From positions 1 to 45,606 of the forward strand of contig CALFSW010000509.1 of assembly GCA_937916505.1 (NCBI GenBank): a stretch of DNA of 45,606 bases, written 5' to 3'. This stretch comes from an uncultured Verrucomicrobiales bacterium. Its GTDB lineage: Bacteria; Verrucomicrobiota; Verrucomicrobiia; Verrucomicrobiales; Akkermansiaceae. Below are positions 17,101 through 27,059 of this stretch, piece by piece; position 1 is the stretch's first letter, and each line of letters opens with the position of its first letter. The position numbers were made by a program, and so were the translations under genes. The notes under the pieces were generated by a model, which was given only the letters and a program-made list of their open reading frames with translations, made no database searches and was not told the origin of the DNA.

Positions 17101-18172
17101 CTTTTCCCGGGGTGGGCGGCGAAGGGGCGTTGAAGGGTTCGGGCGTTTCCAGGGCGGCGTCGATGAGAAGGTCGCTACTTCCGATCGTGGCGTTGAAGAG
17201 TTGAATGGCAATGAGGTTCTCGCCGGTTTGCAGGATTCCTGAGGTTCCGCCTATGGTGAATTCCTCATACCCGTTTTGCTCGTGATTTCCGACCGACAAG
17301 GCGTCTCCTCCGGCGTTGGCGGGATCATTCCCCTGATAATCGATAATGCCCGGGTCGACGGACGGGCTGCGGAAGATTTCCGTTCCGTTTAGCCAAACGA
17401 TGACGCCATCGTCATAGAGAAGTTTAAGGAGAGCCGAAGAGGGAGGAGATCCTGCGACGGTGAACTTCTTACGAAGGAAGACCGAGGCATAGTTGCTTTG
17501 AGCATCGGCGAGTTCGGTTTCGACGAGTGCTTCGTTTCGACCGATGGGAGCGGTTCCGTTTTCCCACGATGCGTCTTCGATAAAGTTGGATTCGGTCCAG
17601 GCGTGGATGGGAGAAGACGCTTCGCTGGTTCCTTTTCGATAGTTCCACTCAGAGCCTTCGAGCGCAAAAACTTGTTTGGCTCCGTTGAAACCGATTCCCG
17701 AGCTTCGCCAGGAGCTGCCCAGATCGTTGTCGAGATTTGGGTTGATGAGTTCCATTGAACTTCCTTCTCCTTTGGCCCGCGACGGCCAGGGAAATCCCAC
17801 CCCATAATTGACGCGGTCGATCTCAGCTCCGGAGGCATCGAGAAGTTGTAGAAGTTCGCCCTCGCTGTTGAGTCCGCCCGCGTATGGGCCGAGGGCGGGA
17901 ACAGAGAATTCGCTGGTGAGCGTCGCCGGGTCTTCGGCAATGACCAGATATCCACCTGATTCGATGGTGGTGCCTGCAGGGAGGGTGAATGCAACGGCTC
18001 CCTCAAGCTCCCATCCACTGAGGTCGGCAGTGACCGGGTCGGGATTGTGAATTTCAACAAACTCGTTGAGGACAGTGTTGTCTTCGTTGTTGTAGTGGAT
18101 TTCGTTGATGACCGGAGCGGCTTGCAACGTTGGTAGGATCGAAAGGACTCCAAGGATAGAGCATCTGTGCAT
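14165..18172 (-). CDS. Giant exported CotH-kinase / lamin-tail-domain protein
   Basis: A 1335-residue exported protein. A signal peptide (ILGVLSILPTLQAA) is followed by a lamin-tail domain (about 20-125, with VINEIHYN and LNEFVEIHNP) and a carbohydrate-binding-like beta sandwich (about 170-350). The CotH kinase-like domain (about 515-800) has HMQGALVYD, WRFHFNPARDF, GLYLAVEHPDGAFLDNRN and GWTVMPWDLDMMF. A fibronectin-like segment, a second lamin-tail domain from about residue 1060 (LMISEIMYNPDGDDTTEFL) and the C-terminal module (LEHFFGTSD, VEYSHDLQAW, LFFRI) complete it. CotH of Bacillus is an ATP-dependent protein kinase of spore coat; the substrate here is unknown. It ends 3 bases from trmD and follows ligA on the same strand. 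Confidence 0.88.
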   Translation of the reverse strand: MHRCSILGVLSILPTLQAAPVINEIHYNNEDNTVLNEFVEIHNPDPVTADLSGWELEGAVAFTLPAGTTIESGGYLVIAEDPATLTSEFSVPALGPYAGGLNSEGELLQLLDASGAEIDRVNYGVGFPWPSRAKGEGSSMELINPNLDNDLGSSWRSSGIGFNGAKQVFALEGSEWNYRKGTSEASSPIHAWTESNFIEDASWENGTAPIGRNEALVETELADAQSNYASVFLRKKFTVAGSPPSSALLKLLYDDGVIVWLNGTEIFRSPSVDPGIIDYQGNDPANAGGDALSVGNHEQNGYEEFTIGGTSGILQTGENLIAIQLFNATIGSSDLLIDAALETPEPFNAPSPPTPGKANNSSTNSPPPNIRQVNHNPVEPTSSAPVTISAKITDADGVDNVTLSYQVVAPGSYIRRSDAAYETGWIDLEMTAANGGSIYTADIPAQDHRHLVRYRIATNDTVGAGVKVPFDDDEQPNFAYFVYNGVPAWTGASNPGSSPVATFSPEVLEDIPTYHLIANATDVTNSQYSSGSDGVHMQGALVYDGKVYDHVEFENRGEASTYQSGKNKWRFHFNPARDFEARDNWGNKYASTWDTLNFDACASPWAPVHRGMAGVEEATSYRLFELAGIPSPRTHYVHFRVIDATPESSSNQYNSDLWGLYLAVEHPDGAFLDNRNLPDGNVYKIEGSGGDKKHQARSQSADNSDWNTFRASSGSTQSEAYWRANMNLFSYYTFRAGNRITGNVDVREGFNHYFFHDPTAGWTVMPWDLDMMFIAETHWSGTIQQKSCLNIATLAIEYRNRAREMFDLLCTDSAIEGGQMAQLIDEYAQIVNPTGQALTWSDVDEYMWNYNTRTRGNPNSHSGQGNHKGNWFYSPFVDSRRGGTYTRTLGSSDHEGSMEYLINYVTDTFQGGNWTPGNGKQDGYGYEFLKRDANDTAIPNTPTITYTGDAGFPTSGLSFESSTFSDPQGNSTFAAMQWRIGEIDASPGQANVYEIEENWTSGEISPFAASTAPPASAVKPDRTYRARVRHKDNSGRWSHWSAALEFQTTPPDIDQLQQNLMISEIMYNPDGDDTTEFLELFNQGSVALDLTNVRFTKGIDFDFTSGTTLAAGSYILVVKNQAAFEAKYGGGLPIADGQYDDDSLSNGGEILKLALGTLAIHEFDFDDDLPWPTASDGNGFSVVLSHTTDNAEINPLDPRGLGIATNWRSSNAAGGSPGMGDPTESLAGLPNDDVDSDGINALLEHFFGTSDSLPNTNPMSVSVSGGQATLTFPINPLADDVSHLVEYSHDLQAWTLLKNISARSPTSMSYTTQLDAPLEKLFFRIRTRLETAIPR

Positions 18173-18256
18173 GGGGCAAAGTAACCTTTGGAAAGCGGGG
18201 ACGGAATCCTGGAATTTGATTAATCGGTCCGATTGTATGACAGGCGTCCTTCGGTT

Positions 18257-20410
<2,154 letters not shown>

Positions 20411-20448
20411 CTAAAGACGACAGGAGCGAGCTGGGAGAAAAAAAGAAC

Positions 20449-22014
20449 CTAAGCTTCCTTCTCTTCGATCTGGATACGCGGGAAGACGGGTTTTGGTTTC
20501 CCGGTTTGGTGGCCTGCTTCGAGGAGACCCCATTTGAGATCGTTGAGGGAAAGTTCGGCGAGTGATTCCTTTTTTAGCTGGCCGAGAATTTTGTCGGCAG
20601 CGTTGGGGAGCACCGGACGAAGGAGGAGGGCAAGATGAGCACAGGACTCGGCAGTGTGGGAGAGGACTTCGCCGACACGGGGGAGTTTGCTTTCGTCTTT
20701 CTTCATTTCCCACGGCTTATGGCGTTCGAGGTAGCCATTGCAATGGGTGACATGGTCGTTGATGGCCTGGAGGGCCTCCGATACCTCGCAATTGTCCATG
20801 GCGGCACGATAGGCGGCGGTGGATTTGGCGAGCGAGGCACGCAGGGCAATATCCTCCGCATCATCGGTGTCGGTGGCACTGATGGTGGAGTTGCAAAAGC
20901 CCTTGGTCATGTTGATCGACCGGTTGAGGAGGTTGCCGAGGTCATTGGCGAGCTCGGTGTTGAAGAGCATGACGAGGCGTTCGATATCGAAATCGCTGTC
21001 TTTCCCCGAGCGAATGTCGCGGCAGAGGTAGTAGCGGAGGGTCTCGGGACCAAATTTGTCGGCGAGTTCGTCGGGGTCGACAATGTTGCCAAGGGATTTT
21101 GACATTTTATCGCCGCGGATGTTCCAGAAGCCGTGGACGAGGAGAGTGGGCATGTCGGAACCCTCGAACCCCATCGCGTGAAGCATGCAGGGCCAGTAAA
21201 TGGCGTGGGCGGGGACGAGGATGTCCTTGCCGATGATCTGGAGATCAGCGGGCCACAAGGAGTCGAACTCCGGGAGTTCAGAGTCCTCGGGCTTACGATA
21301 TCCGGCGAAAGAGATGTAGTTGATCAAGGCATCGAACCAGACGTAAGTGACGAAGTCCGGATCGAAAGGGAGGGGAATGCCCCAGGACATGCGTTCTTTG
21401 GGACGGGAGATGCAGAGGTCGGTCTCACCGGCGCGCTCGATGGCATTGAGGACCTCGGCCTTGCGGAATTCAGGGATGATTTTGAGGTCATCGGATTCGA
21501 CGGTGCTCTTGAGCCACCCGGCGTGTTCGGAAAGTTTGAAATACCAGTTCTCTTCTTCCCGCTCTTCGACTTCTCCCCATTCGGGGCCGAACTCACCCGC
21601 TTCGTTACGATCGCGGTCGGTGAGGAATTGTTCCTGGCGGACGGAATAGTGAGCGGCGAAGGTTTTCTTATAGAGCTGGCCCTTTTTTTCGAGTCCGGTG
21701 AGGATGCTTTGAACGCAGATCTTGTGGCGTTCGTCCGTGGTCTCGGCCCAGCCATCATAGTGGACGCCGAGTTTATCCCAGAGCCTGATGAAGCCCTTGG
21801 TGTTGCGCTTGGTGAGGGTGGCAACATTAACGCCTTCCGCTTCGGCCGTTTTCACCATCTTCTGGCCATGCTGATCGACGCCGGTGAGGAAATACGCCTC
21901 TTCGCCCTTGAATCGCTGGTAGCGGGTCAGGACGTCGGCGAGGACTTTTTCGTAGGCGTGCCCGATGTGGGGTTTGCCATTTGGGTAGTCGATTGCGGTG
22001 GTGACAAAAAACAT
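20449..22014 (-). CDS. metG: Methionyl-tRNA synthetase
   Basis: MetG charges tRNA(Met) with methionine. The 521-residue form starts directly at YPNGKPHIGHAYEKV (HIGH motif) and has FLTGVDQHGQKM, YVWFDALINYISF, and the KMSKS loop in GDKMSKSLGNIVDP. It stops after the anticodon-binding helices and lacks the C-terminal tRNA-binding (Trbp111-like) domain. The connective peptide (HYSVRQEQFLTD) has no zinc-knuckle cysteines, so it is a zinc-free type. ATG at 22014 is chosen because the longer frame overlaps the TPR gene and adds unrelated residues. It lies between the TPR gene and ligA in a minus-strand run. Confidence 0.95.
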   Translation of the reverse strand: MFFVTTAIDYPNGKPHIGHAYEKVLADVLTRYQRFKGEEAYFLTGVDQHGQKMVKTAEAEGVNVATLTKRNTKGFIRLWDKLGVHYDGWAETTDERHKICVQSILTGLEKKGQLYKKTFAAHYSVRQEQFLTDRDRNEAGEFGPEWGEVEEREEENWYFKLSEHAGWLKSTVESDDLKIIPEFRKAEVLNAIERAGETDLCISRPKERMSWGIPLPFDPDFVTYVWFDALINYISFAGYRKPEDSELPEFDSLWPADLQIIGKDILVPAHAIYWPCMLHAMGFEGSDMPTLLVHGFWNIRGDKMSKSLGNIVDPDELADKFGPETLRYYLCRDIRSGKDSDFDIERLVMLFNTELANDLGNLLNRSINMTKGFCNSTISATDTDDAEDIALRASLAKSTAAYRAAMDNCEVSEALQAINDHVTHCNGYLERHKPWEMKKDESKLPRVGEVLSHTAESCAHLALLLRPVLPNAADKILGQLKKESLAELSLNDLKWGLLEAGHQTGKPKPVFPRIQIEEKEA

Positions 22015-22033
22015 TGGGAAAAACGGTGAATGA

Positions 22034-22384
22034 TTAAGACTTACCAAGGTTGGTGACTTTTCCTCCCATGGAGAGGATGCGGGCATTTCCCTTGGCGTGC
22101 TCGGCTTCGGCGATTTGACCGTCGCGGACATACATTTGGGAGAGCCCGGTCCATGCGAGAAGGTCGTCGGGTTCCAGAAGAGTGGCTTTGATGCCGCAGC
22201 CGATGGCTTCCTTGACTTGTTCGAGCTTGAGGAGAGTCATGCCGAGGGCCTGCCATCCGTCGAAGAAATCGTCGTCGAAGGCAACGGCCTTGCGATAGGC
22301 TATTTCAGCTTTTTCCAGTTCCCCGAGAGCAAGGTGGCTGTTGCCCTCGTCAAAGGCCTCGTCGCGGGATTGAGTGTCGGCCAT
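22034..22384 (-). CDS. Small tetratricopeptide-repeat protein
   Basis: A 116-residue soluble protein composed of about three TPR units (NSHLALGELEKAEIAYRKAV; WQALGMTLLKLEQVKEAIGC; WTGLSQMYVRDGQIAEAEHA). TPRs mediate protein contacts; the partner is unknown. The ATG at 22384 lies 7 bases past the stop of the PpiD-like gene, and metG begins 19 bases after its own stop. Co-transcription with the PpiD-like chaperone and metG is likely. No signal peptide is present, so it should be cytoplasmic. Confidence 0.85.
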   Translation of the reverse strand: MADTQSRDEAFDEGNSHLALGELEKAEIAYRKAVAFDDDFFDGWQALGMTLLKLEQVKEAIGCGIKATLLEPDDLLAWTGLSQMYVRDGQIAEAEHAKGNARILSMGGKVTNLGKS

Positions 22385-22391
22385 TGGAGAT

Positions 22392-24494
22392 TTATTGTTC
22401 AGCGATCTTTGGAGGAACGACTTCGCTCTCAGCGTAGCGATCGTTGAGCCAGTTTTCAAAGGCGATGAGACGGGTGACGTCGGAGAGCCCTTTGAAACTG
22501 TCCTCGAGACCTGTGAGATAGGCGTCATCTTTAATGACCTCGCGTTTATCAACAAAAATGATGAGGGCACTGGTCGCACCTTCTTCGGAAGGAGTGAATT
22601 CGAGAGTGGCGACTTCACCAGGATTGGTGAATTTGGCAGCGTCAAATGCAGGCGGGTTTGGGAAGCGTTGGCCCCGGAATGATCCGGTTTCTTTCAAGGC
22701 ATCGAGTTTGACGACCTCTTGTTTTTCTTCTTTCGCTGCTTCTTCGAAGGTCTTGCCGGCCTTGATGGCAGCGGTGAGCTTTTCGTGAAGAGCCTTGGCA
22801 TCTGCAATCATTTGCTCGCGGGCGAGCTTCTTTTTGACATCAATCGAGACCTTGGTTCGTGCTTTTTCAAAGCTGAGAGGAATGGCCTCCTCCACGTCGT
22901 CAAGGCGTCCGATGAACCAACCATCGGAAGTCTGGTGAGGATCGCTCAGCTTCTCATCAGGATCTCCGACAGAAGGGAGCAGGAAGATGGAATCCGAAAG
23001 TTTTCCGATGTTGCTGTTTTGGATGATCACGCCGAGTTCCTTGGGAGGATCGGTTTTGGAAAATGATCCGGTTTTCACAACATTGAGTCCGTGTTTCGCC
23101 GCTAGCTTTTCGAAGTCCCGGCCGAGATTGTCAGCCAATTCCTGGAAGAATTCATTCACTCTTGGGATTTCTGCTTCAACAGCCTGCTTCATCTCGGCTC
23201 CGTTGAGTTGTTCTTTTGCAGTTTTTGGTGGAGCGGGAACAGGCTGGATTGCCGTCGTATTCGGTTTTCCCGGGGTGACTGTAACGGGGCCTGCGCCGGT
23301 TCCAATGTTTGGTGTCACGATGAGAGGGGGTTCGGCTGTTTCCGGCTCAGCTGTCACTGGCTTGGGAGCCACCGGTGATGGGGCTGGTGTTTCCGGGGTG
23401 GGAACGGGAACGGGAGCTGGTGCAGGGTCACCGGGTTGGCCGGGATCACCCTGGGAACCTTCTTCGGAAGGCGGAGTGGTTTCGGCTGGCTTGGGAGAGA
23501 CCGCATCCGAAGTTTCGGCTGGCTTGGGAGTTTCAACGGTTTCCGGCTTGTTGGCCTCATTGGCCTCATTGGCCTCATTGGCCTTTTTGGCTTCTTCTTC
23601 GGCTTTCTTACGAGCTTCCTCCTGCTTCTTTTTTACCGCTTCGGCAGCATCTTTGGTGGCCTTTTTTTGCTGATTGACCTTCTCAAGGGTCGTTTTCCAA
23701 TCGGGCTCAACGAAAACATAGGAAATGCTGCGGAGCTCGTCCGAGTTATAGCTCTCCTTGTTGGCTTCGTGGTGTTCTTTGAGTTGTTCTTCGGTGGGAG
23801 TGATTTTTCCCTCGTAGGTGGCCGCTTCAAGAATGACCTGCTGGGCGGTGATGACCTGCTTTTCGGTATTATAGAGGGCGCGGACGGTTTCCATTTCCGG
23901 GGAAATACCTCCGCCAACAATCTTGGAGAGGTTTTGGGCGGTGAGAAGATCGCGGATGTAGTCGTTGAAGCCACGGGTGCCACCAAAGGCGCTGGCCTTG
24001 TTCTTGATGAAGTCCGAGTAGGCTTCCTGATCGTAGTTGCCTTCGGGGTCGGCAAAGAGAACGTTTTCGACGAAGCTTTCGACTTCGTCGTTGCTGGGAG
24101 TGACTCCGTATTCAAGTCCGGCCTTTTGAGTGTTCAGGCGATTTGTGATGAATTTGTCGGGAGAACTGCCGGCCTGAAGAAATTGAGACATTTGGGCGAC
24201 AATTGAACCCGGCATCAGATTGGGGAAATCAATCACCGAATCTCCCAAATAATGGCTGGAGAGAATTCGGGTCTCGCGAGAGAGGAAGTGGGCATTGGGA
24301 AGAGCCCGGGGAAGGTCGAGGACGGCCATGTGCCGATCATACTCTTTTTTGGAAATTGACTCGCCGGCGACTTCCATCACGGGCTTGCTGCCGAAGGAGT
24401 TGCGAACACCATCGCCGAGGAAGACAAGTCCTATGAATAGGAGGACGAGAACGACGATCATTAGACCAGTATACTTACGGATATTTTCAATCAT
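22392..24494 (-). CDS. PpiD/SurA-like membrane-anchored periplasmic folding factor
   Basis: A 700-residue protein with an N-terminal membrane anchor (LMIVVLVLLFIGLVFLG) and a SurA_N/PpiD-like chaperone domain (about 35-170, with VAGESISKKEYDRHM). The segment where a parvulin domain would begin (LRSISYVFVEPDWK, near 255) runs into a charged coiled coil (about 285-310). Next come a linker of roughly 110 residues rich in Pro, Glu, Thr and Ala, including NEA and PKPAET repeats, and a C-terminal chaperone-like part. No intact parvulin active site is seen. PpiD helps newly exported proteins fold at the inner membrane, which fits an organism with many large exported proteins. It is the first gene of the minus-strand run down to CotH and is preceded by an inverted repeat. 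Confidence 0.82.
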   Translation of the reverse strand: MIENIRKYTGLMIVVLVLLFIGLVFLGDGVRNSFGSKPVMEVAGESISKKEYDRHMAVLDLPRALPNAHFLSRETRILSSHYLGDSVIDFPNLMPGSIVAQMSQFLQAGSSPDKFITNRLNTQKAGLEYGVTPSNDEVESFVENVLFADPEGNYDQEAYSDFIKNKASAFGGTRGFNDYIRDLLTAQNLSKIVGGGISPEMETVRALYNTEKQVITAQQVILEAATYEGKITPTEEQLKEHHEANKESYNSDELRSISYVFVEPDWKTTLEKVNQQKKATKDAAEAVKKKQEEARKKAEEEAKKANEANEANEANKPETVETPKPAETSDAVSPKPAETTPPSEEGSQGDPGQPGDPAPAPVPVPTPETPAPSPVAPKPVTAEPETAEPPLIVTPNIGTGAGPVTVTPGKPNTTAIQPVPAPPKTAKEQLNGAEMKQAVEAEIPRVNEFFQELADNLGRDFEKLAAKHGLNVVKTGSFSKTDPPKELGVIIQNSNIGKLSDSIFLLPSVGDPDEKLSDPHQTSDGWFIGRLDDVEEAIPLSFEKARTKVSIDVKKKLAREQMIADAKALHEKLTAAIKAGKTFEEAAKEEKQEVVKLDALKETGSFRGQRFPNPPAFDAAKFTNPGEVATLEFTPSEEGATSALIIFVDKREVIKDDAYLTGLEDSFKGLSDVTRLIAFENWLNDRYAESEVVPPKIAEQ
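23551..23583 (-). repeat. 9-bp tandem repeat inside the PpiD-like gene
   Basis: The plus strand shows TTGGCCTCA three times in a row followed by TTGGCC. On the coding strand this encodes repeated Asn-Glu-Ala triplets in the linker between the coiled coil and the Pro-rich region. The unit is a multiple of three, so changes in copy number would alter linker length without breaking the frame. Confidence 0.9.
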
Positions 24495-24511
24495 GGCTGA
24501 AGAATGAATGT

Positions 24512-24531
24512 GACAAAAGAAGGCTTTTGTC
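24512..24531 (-). promoter_or_regulatory. Perfect inverted repeat upstream of the PpiD-like gene
   Basis: GACAAAAG, a 4-base spacer AAGG, then CTTTTGTC form a perfect 8-base-pair inverted repeat 17 bases from the PpiD-like start codon. On the minus strand it directly follows TTG, so TTGGAC overlaps its left arm and could be a -35 element; the -10 candidate is poor. It may be an operator or a hairpin in the 5' leader. Confidence 0.5.
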
Positions 24532-24555
24532 CAAGAGGCAGAGAGTTAAGGAGGA

Positions 24556-24685
24556 ATGAGGCCAGGGGGCAAGTCTGATGGCGGGAATTCCGCACATCTT
24601 TGCAGGATTAAAATGGCGGTACGTGAAAACACCACAGGGGATCCGAAGATCCCCTGTGGCTGAGTCAATCAACCTCAAAAACTAA
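24556..24685 (+). other. Candidate small ORFs, unproven
   Basis: Two overlapping plus-strand frames of 35 codons are open here: ATG at 24556 to TGA at 24663, and ATG at 24578 to TAA at 24685. AAGGAGG at 24548-24554 is only one base from the first ATG and about 23 bases from the second, so neither spacing is good. Neither product is recognised, and both run through the perfect hairpin at 24632-24659. They are recorded because the gap may be transcribed, not as called genes. Confidence 0.15.
24632..24659. other. Perfect 12-bp hairpin with CGAA loop
   Basis: CCACAGGGGATC, loop CGAA, GATCCCCTGTGG form a perfect 12-base-pair stem. It can fold on either strand. No T-run follows it on the plus strand; on the minus strand it is followed by TGTTTTC, a weak one. 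It may be a structural element of a small RNA rather than a terminator. Confidence 0.75.
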
Positions 24686-24724
24686 AACGGTGTTTGAAGC
24701 TGACAACTGCTGTTCACCCTTACA

Positions 24725-24755
24725 TGAAAACTGCGACTAAGTTGCGGTTTTCATT
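24725..24755 (+). terminator. Putative Rho-independent terminator with A/T arms
   Basis: The arms TGAAAACTGCGAC and GTTGCGGTTTTCA enclose the loop TAA and form 13 pairs as plus-strand RNA, two of them G-U. On the minus strand those two become A-C mismatches, which indicates that the plus-strand transcript is the folded one. The AAAA/TTTT flanks around a GC-rich core are typical of an intrinsic terminator. No annotated plus-strand gene ends here, so it would terminate an unlisted transcript that begins after 24500. Confidence 0.5.
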
Positions 24756-24920
24756 GTGGGTAGACTCCCGACTTTGGAATTCGTTCAAAGAAAAAGTAAT
24801 TTTTTCTCAGGAAAATAAAAAAAGCTGATTTTGAGTGGGTTAGGATGTTTTTTGGGCTGAATTTCGTGAAACGTGAGAATAAAAATTTCGTTTTTTTGCT
24901 GCTGAGGTAGTCTTTTGTGC

Positions 24921-27059
24921 ATGATTTCGAAGGTGATTTGGTCAATTTTGAGTGCAGGGATGGTTTGCGGGGGAGCTTGGGCGGATGGCGGGGGGAAGAT
25001 GGAGGGGAAACCCAACCGCCTGGCAAAAGAGAAGTCTCCCTATCTTCTGCAGCATGCCTTCAACCCGGTTGATTGGTATCCCTGGGGTAAGGAGGCCTTT
25101 GAAAAGGCCAAGAAGGAGAACAAACTCATTCTTCTAAGTGTGGGGTATTCCACCTGCCATTGGTGTCACGTGATGGAGCGTGAGTCTTTTGAGAACAAAG
25201 AGGTGGCGGCCTTCTTGAACGAGCATTTTGTCTCGATCAAATTGGATCGGGAGGAGAGGCCGGATGTCGATCAGGTCTACATGACGGCTTTTCAGGCCAT
25301 GTCGCAGCAGAATGGGGGGTGGCCTCTCAATATGTTTCTCACTCCGGAACTAAAGCCATTGACTGGCGGGACTTACTTCCCTCCGGAAGATCGAAATGGG
25401 CAGCCGGGGTTTCCGACCGTGCTGAAGCAAATTCAGGGTGTGTGGAGCGAGAATCGGGAGCAGGTGATGGCTCAATCGACGGAAATGCACAAACGAATGG
25501 AGGAATACTTCGGGGGTCTGCATGAAGAGGAAGCGAATTCGGGGGAGTTAAGTCGTGGTTTGGTGGATCAAGGGGTCCAGAGGGCTTTGGCGCAGGTCGA
25601 TCCGGCTTGGGGAGGACTGGGGATGGAAATGAAGTTTCCACAGGTCAGTGTTTTTCGTCTTCTTTTGCAGTCCGAAGACAAAAAGGCAAGGGAAGCGATC
25701 TTGACGACTTGTCGAAAGATGATGAATGGAGGCATCCATGATCAGGTGATGGGCGGATTTCATCGCTATGCGGTCGATCGGGAATGGTTGGTTCCGCACT
25801 TTGAGAAGATGCTTTATGATCAGGCACAGTTGCTTGAGCTCTATCTCGATGCGTGGAAGCTCTCGGGTGATGATTCGTTTCGAAAGGTTGCAGCCGGAAT
25901 TGCCGACTATGTTTTACGTGATTTGACCCATCCGGATGGTGGGTTTTACTGCGCCCAGGATGCTCAAAGCGAGGGCAAGGAGGGAAAGTGCTTCTGCTGG
26001 ACCGTGAGCGAGTTGGGAGAAGTGCTGACTGCGGATGAGATGAAGGTGGTTCGTGAAATTTTAGGAGTGACGGATGGCGGGAACTTTATCGATCACAGCG
26101 ATCCCGATCCTCTGAAAAATCAAAACATCCTCCATTTTCAAAAACCGCGTGAGAGTCTCTCTACCGAAGAAGAGAAGGCGGTGGGTGGGATCCTGAAGAA
26201 GTTGGCAAGTGTGCGGAGCAAGCGGGTGCCTCCGGCGACTGATGATAAGATTTTGGCCTCGTGGAATGGCTTGATGATTGGGGCAATGGCGCGGGCCGGT
26301 CGGGTGATGAACCAGCCTAAATATCTCAAGGCGGCCAGCAAGGCTCACGGATTTGTCAAAGCGAAGCTTTGGGATGAAAAGGCCGGGCGGCTCTATCATC
26401 GTTGGCGTGCGGGCGAGCGTGATGAAACCGTGCAGGCCGAGAGCTACCTTCTGTTTCTTGCCGGAACTCGAAAACTTTACGAAGCCACGCTCGAGAAAGA
26501 GCATTTGAAGTTGGCGGTGAAGTTGGCGGAGGGTGCCAGAAAACTTTTCTATGATGAAAAAAACGGTGGTTTTTTTCAAGGAGAGAAGCGGGCTGATTTG
26601 GTGCTTCGACTGAAAGGGCAATTTGACAGCGCGATTCCGACGGAAAGTTCGGTGGCAGCTCGTGAATTTGCGATTCTGTCTGAGATCACCGGCCGGGCAG
26701 ACTTCAAGAAAGTGTCTGAGACGACGCTCCGATCCTATCTTGGCCTTATTAGGGAGTCGCCAGCGGGGATGGGCGAAATGTTGATGAGTTTAAAATTCCA
26801 CCTTGAGAAGCCAGGGCGACTGGTGATCGCCGGGGAGAAGGGGGTGAGCGCGATGTTGACGGCAGCGGCAAGGGACTTTGATCCTCATCGTCTCGTTTTG
26901 GGAACCGATGGTCCGGTCAGTGAGTTTACGGCAGGATTGACGTCAATTGATGGGAAGGCGACGGCTTACTATTGCGTGGGCCAAACCTGCCAGCTCCCCG
27001 TGAACGATCCCGTCAAGCTATCGGCTTTGTTGGTCAAGATGCGCGAAGAGTCAAAATGA
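24921..27059 (+). CDS. Exported YyaL/SPATA20-type thioredoxin-domain protein (DUF255)
   Basis: A 712-residue protein. The N-terminal DUF255 thioredoxin-like domain (about 30-190) has [21 protein letters not shown], the CxxC site [27 protein letters not shown] and [11 protein letters not shown]. The rest (about 230-640) is an alpha/alpha barrel like those of glycoside hydrolases and epimerases, with [18 protein letters not shown] and [15 protein letters not shown]. It ends [10 protein letters not shown]. The biochemical role of this family is not settled. A signal peptide ([18 protein letters not shown]) precedes the domain, so this copy appears exported, unlike typical cytoplasmic members. 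ATG at 24921 is listed; TTG at 24915 has a better-placed GAGGT and is an alternative. The end overlaps the next gene by 26 bases. Confidence 0.9.
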   Translation: MISKVIWSILSAGMVCGGAWADGGGKMEGKPNRLAKEKSPYLLQHAFNPVDWYPWGKEAFEKAKKENKLILLSVGYSTCHWCHVMERESFENKEVAAFLNEHFVSIKLDREERPDVDQVYMTAFQAMSQQNGGWPLNMFLTPELKPLTGGTYFPPEDRNGQPGFPTVLKQIQGVWSENREQVMAQSTEMHKRMEEYFGGLHEEEANSGELSRGLVDQGVQRALAQVDPAWGGLGMEMKFPQVSVFRLLLQSEDKKAREAILTTCRKMMNGGIHDQVMGGFHRYAVDREWLVPHFEKMLYDQAQLLELYLDAWKLSGDDSFRKVAAGIADYVLRDLTHPDGGFYCAQDAQSEGKEGKCFCWTVSELGEVLTADEMKVVREILGVTDGGNFIDHSDPDPLKNQNILHFQKPRESLSTEEEKAVGGILKKLASVRSKRVPPATDDKILASWNGLMIGAMARAGRVMNQPKYLKAASKAHGFVKAKLWDEKAGRLYHRWRAGERDETVQAESYLLFLAGTRKLYEATLEKEHLKLAVKLAEGARKLFYDEKNGGFFQGEKRADLVLRLKGQFDSAIPTESSVAAREFAILSEITGRADFKKVSETTLRSYLGLIRESPAGMGEMLMSLKFHLEKPGRLVIAGEKGVSAMLTAAARDFDPHRLVLGTDGPVSEFTAGLTSIDGKATAYYCVGQTCQLPVNDPVKLSALLVKMREESK

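Larger units (their letters stand above)
24495..24920. other. Long non-coding gap between divergent PpiD-like and YyaL-like genes
   Basis: This is the only gap over 300 bases in the window. Three inverted repeats lie in it (24512-24531, 24632-24659, 24725-24753), and the part from about 24780 to 24900 is AT-rich with several A and T tracts, as expected for a promoter region of the YyaL-like gene. No tRNA-like cloverleaf or T-loop motif was seen. Two short plus-strand frames (24556-24663 and 24578-24685, 35 codons each) cover the second repeat, but neither has a well-placed ribosome binding site. A small RNA is possible. Confidence 0.6.

Noticed and set aside
23551-23583. Phase-variable repeat
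   Set aside because: The 9-bp unit preserves the reading frame, so copy-number change cannot switch the gene off.
24487-24678. Minus-strand 63-codon frame in the same gap
   Set aside because: It overlaps the PpiD-like start, has no ribosome binding site, and part of its sequence comes from the perfect hairpin, which gives similar residues on both strands.
24495-24914. tRNA or tmRNA in the long gap
   Set aside because: No T-loop (GTTCGANTC), acceptor stem pairing or tag-like frame was seen.
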